This document shows, one piece after another, positions 8,086 through 15,709 of a stretch of DNA of 15,709 nucleotides. This DNA is from Stephanodiscus triporus (Eukaryota > Bacillariophyta > Thalassiosirophyceae > Thalassiosirales > Thalassiosiraceae), in NCBI GenBank assembly GCA_036939755.1, contig JALLAZ010000423.1, positions 1 to 15,709 on the forward strand, read 5' to 3'. Below the pieces are notes generated by a model that worked only from the letters and a program-made list of their open reading frames with translations, was not told the origin of the DNA and did not search any database. Numbering within the stretch: the stretch's first letter is position 1; every line of letters starts with the position of its first letter. The translations under genes were made by a program, and so were the position numbers.

Positions 8086-11060
8086 ATGATAGCGAACGGC
8101 ATCATAGCGAGGAGGGCGGCGAGGACGACGACCGGCGGGGCGATCGCGGCGATGGCCGCCGCCGCCGCCGTCGCCGTCGCATCCTCCTCCCGCGTCGATG
8201 ACGTCGTCGACGACGTCATCGGCGCCGGATTCCCCCGGCCGTCGCCCCCCCTCCCCCGCCATCGACCCTCGGCGGCCGTCGACCCTCGGCGGCCGTCGTG
8301 CCTGTGCGAGGCGGCGTCGGCGTCAGCGTCGGCGTCGGCGTCGGCGACCTCGACCGCGACGACGTCCGCGGACGACGCGATCGATGGCCATCATCATCGA
8401 CAGCACCATCATCGACAGCAGCGCCGTCTCAACATCCAGCGCTCGCGCACGATGCGCATCCTCTCGACGAAGGCCGTCCGTACGCGATCGCTGTCGGACG
8501 CGTACGTAGTCGACTGGTCCGACGGGCCCGTGGGGATCGGCGCCTTCGGCCGGGTGTACGCAGCGACGAATCGCAGGTCGGGGGAGAGGGTCGCGCTCAA
8601 GCGCATACCCAAGAGCCTCGCGAGCAGGGAGGACTTCCAGAGGGAGATGGAGGCCCTGCTTAGGATACAGAAGTGGGGGGGACATCCGCACATATGCGCG
8701 CTGAGGGAGCACTTCGAGGGGGGGTCGGGGGGCTCCGCGTACGACGAGGCGCGCGGGGACGGAGACCCAGAGGGCGGAGACGGCGGGGAGGGGTGCTACT
8801 ACCTGATACTCGACCTAATCGAGGGGGGGGAGATGTTCGAGCACCTTGTCAACCACGGCGCGTACTCCGAGGCCGACGCTGCGCGTCTAGTCAGGGAGGT
8901 CGCGTCGGCGCTGGACTTTTTGCACGGCATCGGGATCGTGCACAACGACGTCAAGCCGGAGAATCTCATGCTAAGCACTGTCGAGACGAGGGACGGTAGC
9001 ATACAGCTCGTGGACTTCGGTTGCGCCGAGGTGGAGGGGGAGGACGACGACGATGACGATCATGACATCGACGACCTGCTCTCGATCAAGACGGGCGGCG
9101 GCGGCGGAGGGGTAGGAGGAGGGGTAGGAGGAGGGGTAGTAGGAGGAGGGGTAGGAGGAGGAGGAGGAGGAGGGGCCTTCGACAGGCCCAGGCGCGGCGG
9201 CGGCACGAAGGGCGTCGGGGCCGGCGGGTTCACGCCGGCGTACTCGTGCCCGGAGGCGTTCCTAAATCGCGACTCTCCCCCCCCTCCCCCCCGCGGACAT
9301 GTGGGCTCTCGGGGTCATCGTTTACATCATGCTCACGGGCGTGCACCCCTTCGACGCCGACGGTCGCGCATCGGACGAGGAGATCGAGGCGGCCGTGCGC
9401 GATCCGGACCTGCCCCTACCCCTCGGTCGGAATCATCCGTACACGCGACACCTGTCGTCGTCGGTGATGGACCTCATCCGTCGACTGATGGAACGCGATC
9501 CGAAAAGGAGGCTGTCGGCGTTCGAGATGCTGCATCATCCGTGGGTCACGGGCGAAACCGCGAGCACCCGCGTCATGGCCGGATCCGACAAGCGCCTGAA
9601 CAGGTTCCGCAGGTTCAAGACGCGACTGCAAACTCAATTCTTCGCCGACGCCGTCGGATGGAGCGACGAGGCGATACCCTCCCCGTCAAACGAGAACGAA
9701 GAGGCGGCGAGGCGGAGGACGAGCCTCATCGAGAGATCGTTCAAGACCGTCGGCGGGAAAGAGATCGACGCGATAAGGAAGCTCATGTCGAACGGCGGCG
9801 GGAACGGAAACGGGAACGACGGCGCCGCGATCGACATGGGAATGCTGGCCGGCGAGGGTGTGCCGATGGTGAGAACGGACGGGGAAGAGGACGGCGATGG
9901 CGTGATCGACATGACCATGAGCGATTACAACGACTTGCTATCGGAGAATATGAAGCAGAAGTACTTTCCGAAGGGACATGTAGTATATAACGAGGGCGAT
10001 ACTGGAAATCACATGGTGAGTACATCTGTTCAGGGCTCCTTCGAAAGATTGTACGGACATGAATTCCCATAATAATGCATACATTAACTCGGGAATCCCC
10101 CTGCAACGCATCCCACGCGACCGTCAGTACCTAATAAATTCGGGCACGGTAAGCGTCCTCAGCAAAGACGGGATCAAAAATAAACGACACGCAGGCGATT
10201 TCTTCGGAGAGGACGCCCTCCTCCACCCCTTGAAGGTGCACTCAACAACGATCAAATGCAAAACGCCAGTCCACGTGATCGAGATCAGCAGAGAATACTT
10301 CGAAAAGTACACCGCCTCGTCGTCGGGCCTGGTGCTCGCCCTGCGGGAGAAGGATAATATTCGGAAAAGGAACAGAGCAAAGGCGCTGCTGAAGCTTCAG
10401 AGCGGGATGAAGAGCGTCTCCTTCCGACGCGGAGAGCGATTGTTCACGGAGGGCGATCCGGGGGATTCGCTCTACATCATCAAGAGCGGCAACGTGGACA
10501 TCACAACGAAGGGTCACCAGGTCTTCGTGGCGATGGAGGGGAATTTCGCCGGCGAGCACTCCCTACTCACGGGACGCGCGCGCAACACCACCGCCACGTG
10601 AGTAAATTGGAATTCGCATCGTATCGCAATACTTTACCTTCTGCTGTATTATTTACAATACATCACTTTTTAAAGATGCATCTCCGAGGGGGGATGCGAG
10701 GCGACTCACATGCTCGGGCCGGACTTTCGTCAGCTCATGGACGCGTCGCCGCAATTGAAGGAGGCGCTCTTCGACATGATGAACCGTCGCGAATTCAAGA
10801 AGGCGGTCGTGCTAAGGCTTGGGCACGAATTCCCGTACCTGAATCCGCGAGAGGCGTTCGACGCCGTGGACGTCAACCGTCGAGGGGTCCTGCACGTGGA
10901 GGATGTAACGGAGCTGATGCGCACCTTGGACAAGGACTACACCGACAGCGAGGTGCAAGCGATGATGCACACGCTTGATCTGTCGAAGGACGGTCGTGTA
11001 TCATTCGATGAGTTCAAGAAGGTCTTCGTTGGGGACATTCGTACGACGCAATCGATGTGA
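8086..11060 (+). CDS. Protein kinase with two cyclic-nucleotide-binding domains and two EF hands
   Basis: A predicted Ser/Thr kinase controllable by cyclic nucleotides and calcium. The exons are 8086-10015, 10128-10597 and 10676-11060, with introns of 112 and 78 bp. Kinase motifs: VGIGAFGRVY (149-158), VALK (K172), HNDVKPEN (D288, K290, N293), VDFG (D310), SCPEAF. In the poly-C tract 9277-9292 the frame shifts; dropping one C restores PEAF...ADMWALGVIVYIML and HPW, for about 927 aa in total. After the kinase come CNB-A (YFPKGHVVYNEGD to GDFFGEDALL), CNB-B (FRRGERLFTEGD to FAGEHSLLTGRARNTTA), then EF hands DVNRRGVLHVED and DLSKDGRVSFDE. Oddities: HND replaces HRD; a DDDDDD/poly-Gly insert fills the activation segment; CNB-A lacks the phosphate-binding Arg, which CNB-B appears to keep (GRARNTTA). 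The first 120 residues are low complexity, so ATG 8452 (M123) may be the true start. Confidence 0.85.
8196..8221. repeat. 26-bp perfect palindrome with TGACGT and ACGTCA
   Basis: Bases 8196-8208 and 8209-8221 are exact reverse complements with no spacer. The palindrome contains TGACGT (8199-8204) and ACGTCA (8213-8218). Read as protein it is part of RVDDVVDDVIG in the low-complexity N-terminus of the kinase. If the kinase starts at 8452, this lies in the promoter or leader. Confidence 0.75.
8262..8298 (+). repeat. 17-bp tandem duplication
   Basis: Two adjacent copies of a 17-bp GC-rich unit start near 8263 and 8280. A 17-bp unit is not a codon multiple, so its two copies are read in different frames. 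That fits weakly constrained or non-coding sequence. Confidence 0.6.
8312..8346 (+). repeat. Hexanucleotide GCGTCG-type repeat encoding Ala-Ser run
   Basis: A short array of GGCGTC-like hexamers, one copy with an A substitution, gives an alternating Ala-Ser run at about residues 76-86 of the long kinase ORF. It probably arose by slippage. Confidence 0.65.
8392..8421 (+). repeat. 15-bp tandem duplication encoding HHHRQ modules
   Basis: Two 15-bp copies, differing only at the last base, give HHHRQHHHRQQ just before M123. This adds to the low-complexity character of the first 120 codons. Confidence 0.65.
9093..9175 (+). repeat. G-rich minisatellite within the kinase activation segment
   Basis: GGC triplets lead into units close to GGAGGAGGGGTA (12 bp), in copies at 9115-9126, 9127-9138 and 9142-9153, ending in GGA triplets. 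All are in frame and encode poly-Gly with scattered Val. Many closely spaced GGGG and GG runs make quadruplex formation plausible on the coding strand. Confidence 0.8.
9277..9292 (+). other. Frameshift site in poly-C tract of the kinase gene
   Basis: Eight C, one T and seven C lie where the kinase homology passes from one frame to the next. Upstream the frame gives TPAYSCPEAFLNRD; downstream the continuing kinase sequence DMWALGVIVYIMLTG is in a frame one base off. One C too many explains it. No intron signals lie here. Confidence 0.8.
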
Positions 11061-11347
11061 GACGTTGGAAGTGCTAATAGAGTAAAGTCTTCTCGAAACA
11101 GAAAAGGTGACCGAGAGCGAGCTATTATCTCTAAGCAAAGCTTTGATTCGATAGAAGCTCGGTGGAGCGAGGTGTAAGTCGCCATTTAAAAACGAGTCTA
11201 ATATCTCCACATTCGACCAACCCTTCACAATATTATACACATCTTCTGTGTCGAAAAGCGTACTCCTACATCATAATTTCCGCAGTTTATGAAAAAGGAC
11301 GAGCTTTGCACTAGATTGTTGTTGCGCGTTTTAACTCTTCATCCATC
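11061..11347. other. Intergenic region between convergent genes
   Basis: A 287-bp gap between the stop of the kinase gene (+) and the stop of the VHL-cyclophilin gene (-). It must hold both 3' UTRs. Nothing else is seen. Confidence 0.5.
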
Positions 11348-12765
11348 CTACAGATCCGCCGTAAACACGTTCGCCTCTTCATTGACTACGTAGCATCGAT
11401 CGATATAATCCAGGCTGGGGAATTTTTCAGCGAGGTACTCATAGCCATCGGCGTCATATATTCGAGACGGGTCCGGACCTGAACGAGGATGTCTATGTGA
11501 GTGGAAATCTCAGCAAACAAACATGTACAATAAACGAAAAAATCAGCTCACCTGTACCCCATGGTGGCATGTCTCCGTAGCCAGAGTAAATATTCGTCAA
11601 AATTTCCAAATCTCCCTGGACGACGGCGAACGGAGTTTCCCAACTGTTTTCGCCGAAATAATCCAACTGCTCCTGACTCGCGCCCGGCATCACAATGAAT
11701 ATTTCGGTTGTGCGGCTGTCGGGACCGCTGCCTGGTATTCATGTACACGGCGAAAGGAATAGCTCTAGCTGAGATTCTCCACAAACAGTTTGCTTTCTTT
11801 CCAACGTGAGAAGAAAATGGCACTTACCCGCGAAGCTGACGTACCCCGGCTCGAACTGCGGGTAGTTCTCGTAAGTCTCGTCATCGGGTATCGTATTCCC
11901 GATCCACTCGTTTCTGAGCGTAACGTCTTTCGCGATCCCGAACTGGACCAAGAATTCAGGCACTACGCGATTGAAGCATACGCCGTCGTAGTAGCCCCGT
12001 CGAACCAGGGCGAGGAATTGGCTCGCGCCCCTGGGAGCCCAATACGGGTTTACCAATAGGTCGAGATTGACGGTGTCGTCGAGGACGGACGAGTCCCGCG
12101 GCCTCAGTTCGCATCGCACAAGAAAGCCATCCACGTCCCCCGAGAGGATGGCATACTGCTCGCCATTTTCGTTCGCATCCATCGGTGGGAAGTAGTGACG
12201 CGTCCCGTCGATCTCGTAGCTGAATTCTAAGCACCTCAAAAAAAAGTGCATTCAGAAGTCCCGAGTGTGAGCGCGAGCGCATTTCGTCCCGGCGGGGGGG
12301 CGGGCGGGCGGAAGGGGGCTATGATTTCGATTCAAAGGGACGCACCGTGACCCGAAAAAGTATTCACCCTAAAGGAGCCACCACGGGGGGCGATCGTTCC
12401 TTTGAATTCCGAGACATCCTCCGGACCCTCCCAGAATAAGTCGATGCTCTTTGAAATAACGGAAGGGATTTTTAGAAACGTCGCGGGCTATTCCAACCGG
12501 GAAATCTCACAAGAAACGAAGATAAAGTCGACGCGATGGGCACTATAGTACTCACCTGATTGGGAAACTCGTTCACGAACGTCACGATCATCGGCATTTC
12601 GCGTATATCTTCGTCGATGTTATTCTCGACCGGCATGTCATATTGATCTCCGCCTTCGTAAGCGAGCAGGGCATCAACGGCCGCTTCTCCTGGCACCCTT
12701 TCTTCCTCCTGGGCGAAGGCGAGCGTCACTACGATGTAGAGCGTCGTTGCAGATAGTACCCTCAT
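11348..12765 (-). CDS. Secretory VHL-like beta domain fused to a divergent cyclophilin
   Basis: There are five exons: 12765-12556, 12448-12346, 12226-11828, 11731-11552 and 11478-11348. They give 340 aa as an exact codon multiple, with GT-AG introns of 107, 119, 96 and 73 bp. Residues 1-19 (MRVLSATTLYIVVTLAFAQ) look like a signal peptide. Residues about 58-117 match the VHL beta-domain pattern: TFVNEF, LFWEG, GTIAPRGGSFRVNTFSGHEF, then DGTRHYF. From about 158 a cyclophilin fold follows: PRGASQFLALVRRGYYDGVCFNRVVPEFLVQFGIAKD, then YVSFAGSGPDSRTTEIFIV, PFAVVQGDLEIL, YSGYGDMPPWGTGP and EYLAEKFPSLDYI. The catalytic Arg of CypA appears kept (R191 in FNRVVP), as does Q199; the CypA Trp loop is replaced. 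It is likely a peptidyl-prolyl isomerase or binding module in the ER or secretory route; activity is uncertain. The acceptor for exon 3 (TTAG/AATTC) was chosen because it alone restores GHEF in frame. Confidence 0.82.
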
Positions 12766-12851
12766 CTTGAGGATGGGGGATGAGATATTTTATGCTAACA
12801 GTCTTAGAGTAGGTAGGTAGGTGCATACGTATCGTTAAATACATACTGCTA

Positions 12852-12860
12852 AGTACCATA
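12852..12860 (+). promoter_or_regulatory. AGTACCATA element upstream of PIG-Z
   Basis: An exact copy of the half site at 2051-2059. It lies 22 bp upstream of the ATG at 12883, in the 117-bp gap between divergent genes. The same gap also holds a GTAG/GTAGG run. Confidence 0.4.
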
Positions 12861-12882
12861 GCTACCAACAACACATCATCCC

Positions 12883-15043
12883 ATGGAAGAGAAAGAGAGA
12901 TGTGAGCTCGCTGTAATGACCATCCAGCGCCGCAAGCTAGACCGTTGCGTCATTTACATCCTGCTCCTTCTCTTCCGCTTTCTCGGCGTATTTCAGCGTG
13001 GCTATGTCCATCCAGATGAGTTCTTCCAGGGAGGACAAGAGTTATTTTTTGGGCGCCATCTGCATGAAAGTGATGGGAGATATTTGACGAGAGACTTTGT
13101 TGTGAAGAGTGTGCCGTGGGAGTTCGAGTCGAAGCATGCCGTTCGATCGATCGTGCCGCCGGCGTTCATGACGTTGCTGCCTCTTCGTCTGTATGCGACG
13201 CTTCGTCATCATTTTTCGGCGAGCTTTCTCGTCGATGGCGATCTTGTAATCACAGGACAAAAATCGCTCCGGGAATCGTCTTCGTCGTCTCTGTGGATGA
13301 AATCACCCGCAATAGAGAACCTATCGGGGGTGGAAATCCTCTTAGTGCCTCGATTTTTCATGGCTTTCTTGTCCGTAATATTTCTCGATGGGTCTCTTTG
13401 GCTGTTATTGTCTATCACCCAGAGAGGAACAATACGCGCGAACGGGCCACCAATTGAAGTACTTGTTCTGGCATCCTCTTGGCCATGCCTAGTTTTTGGC
13501 ACGCGACCATTTACAAACTGCTTGGAATCTATGATGTTGGCATTTCTCATCGTTATCGTAGCCGCAAGGGTCGACTACGGCGAAACCAATCATCTGAAGG
13601 TCAAGCCTACTACGAAAAGGATGAACGACGATGCATTCTTCTCGCTTATATTGATTGGAGCCACATGCTCTGTTGGTATCTTCATTCGTTTTACATTTTC
13701 ATTCTTTGCCTTCCCAGTCTTGGTACTCTTTCTATGGCGTCGGTGGAAGAACCTCGGTGGTCGCAGAGTAAAACTCATGCTTCGTGATGTATCGTTGCTC
13801 TCAGTTTCATTTCTGCTCGTTTCCTTTGCATTCGCATGGGTGGACAATCAGTACTACACGCGGCAAAGCAAATCAGCTCGTGACAATAATATTTGCGAAG
13901 CGGATCTTGAATTCAGCTCTGGTAGTATGTTGGATTATATTGCACCATTCAATGCATTTCTTTACAATTCAAAACCAGCAAACCTTGCCGAGCATGGATT
14001 ACATCCAAGGATAACGCATTTAGGTGGGTAGATCAAATTTTCTGATGCAGTATTGTTGAGCCTTCATTTACACACTTGATCTCATAGGGATGTCATGATG
14101 TTTCTCGCTCAATCAAGCAATCAATATGCCCATGCTATTTGGACCTTTGGCATTGGTTGGTTTCGGTTCATTCATTGAAAAAATATTTGGTGGAATTGCT
14201 GGGAGAAGCAACAATATTAACGGCACCAGTGGCTCTTTTACAAGATCGGTTTGCCAGTGGACAATTTTCTCTGGATTAGTTGTTCTCTCTTGTGCGCCCC
14301 ACCAAGAGCCCAGATTTCTTCTGCCGTCCATGGTGCCAATGGTATTCCTTTACGGTCGACGCGCAGTTGGAGCAGGCGCACTGGCAACTGATAACATACC
14401 GGATAATATCAAGATGCGTTCAAAGCTGTTTCATCTTTCGCTCATCTTGTGGATTGTATTCAATATTATTCTATACATCTTCTTTGGGTGGTTGCACCAA
14501 GGTGGGCTGTTACATTCCCTCCTTCGCTTGGAGAAAGCTGGGGGTATTCTTGGAGGAAAATCCGATGCGTCATTGCCACGAGCCTTCATTTATTATAAAA
14601 CTTACATGCCCGCAACTTTTCTCACTCGTGGAAGGTCACGTATTGGAAGCAGAGGAGAATCATGCAAAGTTGCTGATGCACAGTGTACAGAGGAACATCG
14701 CCTGGATAATAGACAAAAAGAGGTGATCCTTGATCTCCAAGGTGCAGATTCTTCAGTATTACTGAATGTACTTCGCGAGTGGCTTCCTTGTCGTGGTCGG
14801 GATGAAGGAGATGGGTATACCAGTATTCAACTTGTTTCCCCTCCAGCTGTCATCCTCCCGTTGGTGAAAAATAATGATGGATCATATGCGGGATTGGAAA
14901 AATATTCATTTCTTACGATGGAAGATTATTATGGCCACATAAGTACTGAAGACTGGCCTGCATTTGATGGCTCTGCGATAGCATTTCTGAAGCAGTTCAA
15001 GCTGGAACATTATACTGTATCGTGCAGCAGATCTGGAGGGTAA
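12883..15043 (+). CDS. PIGZ: GPI mannosyltransferase 4 (PIG-Z/SMP3 type, GT22 family)
   Basis: A predicted ER membrane dolichyl-phosphate-mannose-dependent enzyme that adds the fourth mannose to GPI precursors. There are two exons, 12883-14023 and 14118-15043, with a 94-bp phase-1 intron, giving 688 aa. The first lumenal loop has RGYVHPDEFFQGGQELFFG, where HPDE (43-46) is the GT22 catalytic motif and the FFQ that follows fits PIG-Z/SMP3 better than PIG-B or ALG9/12. Next come VPWEFESKHAVRSIVPP, several hydrophobic segments, TRPFTNCLESMML, and ANLAEHGLHPRITHL, which splices to AINMPMLFGPLAL. Then come CAPHQEPRFLLPSMVP and, near the end, GHISTEDWP, resembling the family's HLSTED. At 688 aa it is longer than I recall for the human enzyme. 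It diverges from the VHL-cyclophilin gene 117 bp away. Assignment to the fourth-mannose step rests on motif resemblance. Confidence 0.9.
14024..14117 (+). other. PIG-Z intron (94 bp)
   Basis: Donor TTAG/GTGGGT and acceptor ATCAAG/CAATC. Splicing joins HGLHPRITHL to AINMPMLFGPLAL, a contiguous conserved block in the family. Unspliced reading hits TAG within three codons. Confidence 0.9.
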
Positions 15044-15106
15044 TTGCCGTGCAGAGCAACTGAATGAGTTAGTGATGAGATTACATGTCTGAGATTCTAT
15101 GCTTTG

Positions 15107-15709
15107 ATGATAAGAAATTTTCCTCCTCCGACGATGAATCGTCTCGACGAGGACATCTGTCCGGATCAATTGATTTCGGGTCGTTCCGTAACCCGGAGAT
15201 CGCCAGCGACCCCTCGTGCAGCGGGCGGCCACATATCTCTCGCGCCCCGATCGATGGAAGCAACGACGACGTCTTCGTCCCCTCCCCCCCCCTCCGCCCG
15301 TCCCTCCATCGTGTCCTTATTCGTAGTCGTCCCCGACACGCCGTTCGGTGTGACGACGACGACGCGTAGATTTTTTCTCGCGCGCCCGCCTGGGAAAAAT
15401 CGTCATTCGTTCCGAGCAGACGAGAAAGGTCGAATCGCATCGCGATACAACCTCTCCGACGCCCCGACGACGACGATGAGTGTTGGTGTGGAAGGCGTCA
15501 CCTGTGCAGGAGGGGCGGACGACGACGACGACGATGCGGCGCCCTACCCACGTCATCATCATATCATCCGTCGTCGTCTTCGTCGTCCGGCGACGATCCT
15601 CCCCGGCGAAAAAAAACCGCCGTCGATACGAGGAGGGAATCGTTTCGGGGGCGTGTCATCTACCCGGCAGACCCCGAGCAGGCGATCGATACCCCCCCCC
15701 CCCCCCCCC
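15107..15709 (+). CDS. Open frame running off the right edge (5' partial, unknown)
   Basis: From a stop at 15065-15067 this frame has no stop to the end of the window, over 210 codons. Candidate ATGs are at 15107, 15134 and 15254. The translation is low complexity: Pro/Thr/Ser runs, a DDDDDD run, HHH, RRR and a final poly-Pro from the terminal C run. No domain is recognised. It follows the PIG-Z stop by 64 bp on the same strand. CGA/GAC triplet repeats lower the number of stops, so chance is possible. An N-terminal coding exon of a gene beyond the window is the alternative. Confidence 0.3.
   Translation, partial: MIRNFPPPTMNRLDEDICPDQLISGRSVTRRSPATPRAAGGHISLAPRSMEATTTSSSPPPPSARPSIVSLFVVVPDTPFGVTTTTRRFFLARPPGKNRHSFRADEKGRIASRYNLSDAPTTTMSVGVEGVTCAGGADDDDDDAAPYPRHHHIIRRRLRRPATILPGEKKPPSIRGGNRFGGVSSTRQTPSRRSIPPPPPP
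15692..15709. repeat. Terminal homopolymer of 18 C at the contig edge
   Basis: The window stops inside a run of C. Assemblies often break at such runs, so this is probably a contig end rather than a biological boundary. It also suggests that poly-C lengths elsewhere (for example 9277-9292) may be unreliable. Confidence 0.9.

Noticed and set aside
8262..8421. Direct repeats considered as a CRISPR-like array
   Set aside because: The units are adjacent with no spacers, differ in size, and the DNA is eukaryotic.
9246..9467. 73-codon plus-strand ORF across the poly-C tract
   Set aside because: It is in the third frame and shows no kinase homology.
10059..10127. ATG at 10059 as the start of a separate CNB protein
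   Set aside because: It is intronic. Splicing 10015 to 10128 joins NEGDTGNHM to YLINSG, a continuous CNB motif.
11739..12251. Cyclophilin gene starting at ATG 12251
   Set aside because: That ATG lies in an intron; upstream exons give a signal peptide and VHL-like segment in continuous frame.
12294..12318. G-rich run as a regulatory quadruplex or repeat element
   Set aside because: It lies in an intron of the VHL-cyclophilin gene and is short and irregular; no support beyond base composition.
14280..14726. 148-codon plus-strand ORF inside PIG-Z
   Set aside because: Shadow of PIG-Z exon 2 in another frame.

Overview
This is nuclear DNA from a microbial eukaryote, most likely a stramenopile and probably a diatom. 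The main evidence is seven protein genes with eukaryotic products, most of them split by short GT-AG introns (73 to 152 bp, one of 273 bp) with GTGAGT, GTAAGT or GTATG donors. The genes are densely packed. The diatom call is an inference from gene style, domain combinations and base composition, not from a marker gene. The window ends in 18 consecutive C, which looks like a contig edge.

Layout, left to right: (1) a possible C-terminal tail of an upstream gene (2-43, +); (2) N-myristoyltransferase (1927-207, -, 2 exons); (3) prefoldin subunit 2 (2429-3260, +, 4 exons); (4) a 1 kb stretch with no convincing gene; (5) a single-exon type II membrane protein with a Cys/His-rich lumenal domain of unknown function (5744-4275, -); (6) a MUS81-type structure-specific endonuclease with SUMO-interaction-like motifs (5841-7700, +, 4 exons); (7) a protein kinase followed by two cyclic-nucleotide-binding domains and two EF hands (8086-11060, +, 3 exons, with one frameshift in a poly-C tract); (8) a secreted or ER-directed protein joining a VHL-like beta domain to a divergent cyclophilin (12765-11348, -, 5 exons); (9) a PIG-Z/SMP3-type GPI mannosyltransferase (12883-15043, +, 2 exons); (10) an open frame running off the right edge (15107-15709, +).

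There is no operon logic. The genes are independent housekeeping and signalling genes arranged in divergent pairs: NMT/PFD2, the Cys/His protein/MUS81, and VHL-cyclophilin/PIG-Z. Each divergent gap holds a GTACC(A/T) element; two of these are inverted repeats, and two share the identical 9-mer AGTACCATA. Three products act at membranes or in the secretory pathway (GPI mannosyltransferase, VHL-cyclophilin, the type II protein). NMT, by contrast, acylates cytosolic proteins.

The most unusual items are the VHL-like/cyclophilin fusion, the kinase that carries both cyclic-nucleotide and calcium modules, the Cys/His-rich membrane protein of unrecognised family, and the shared promoter element.
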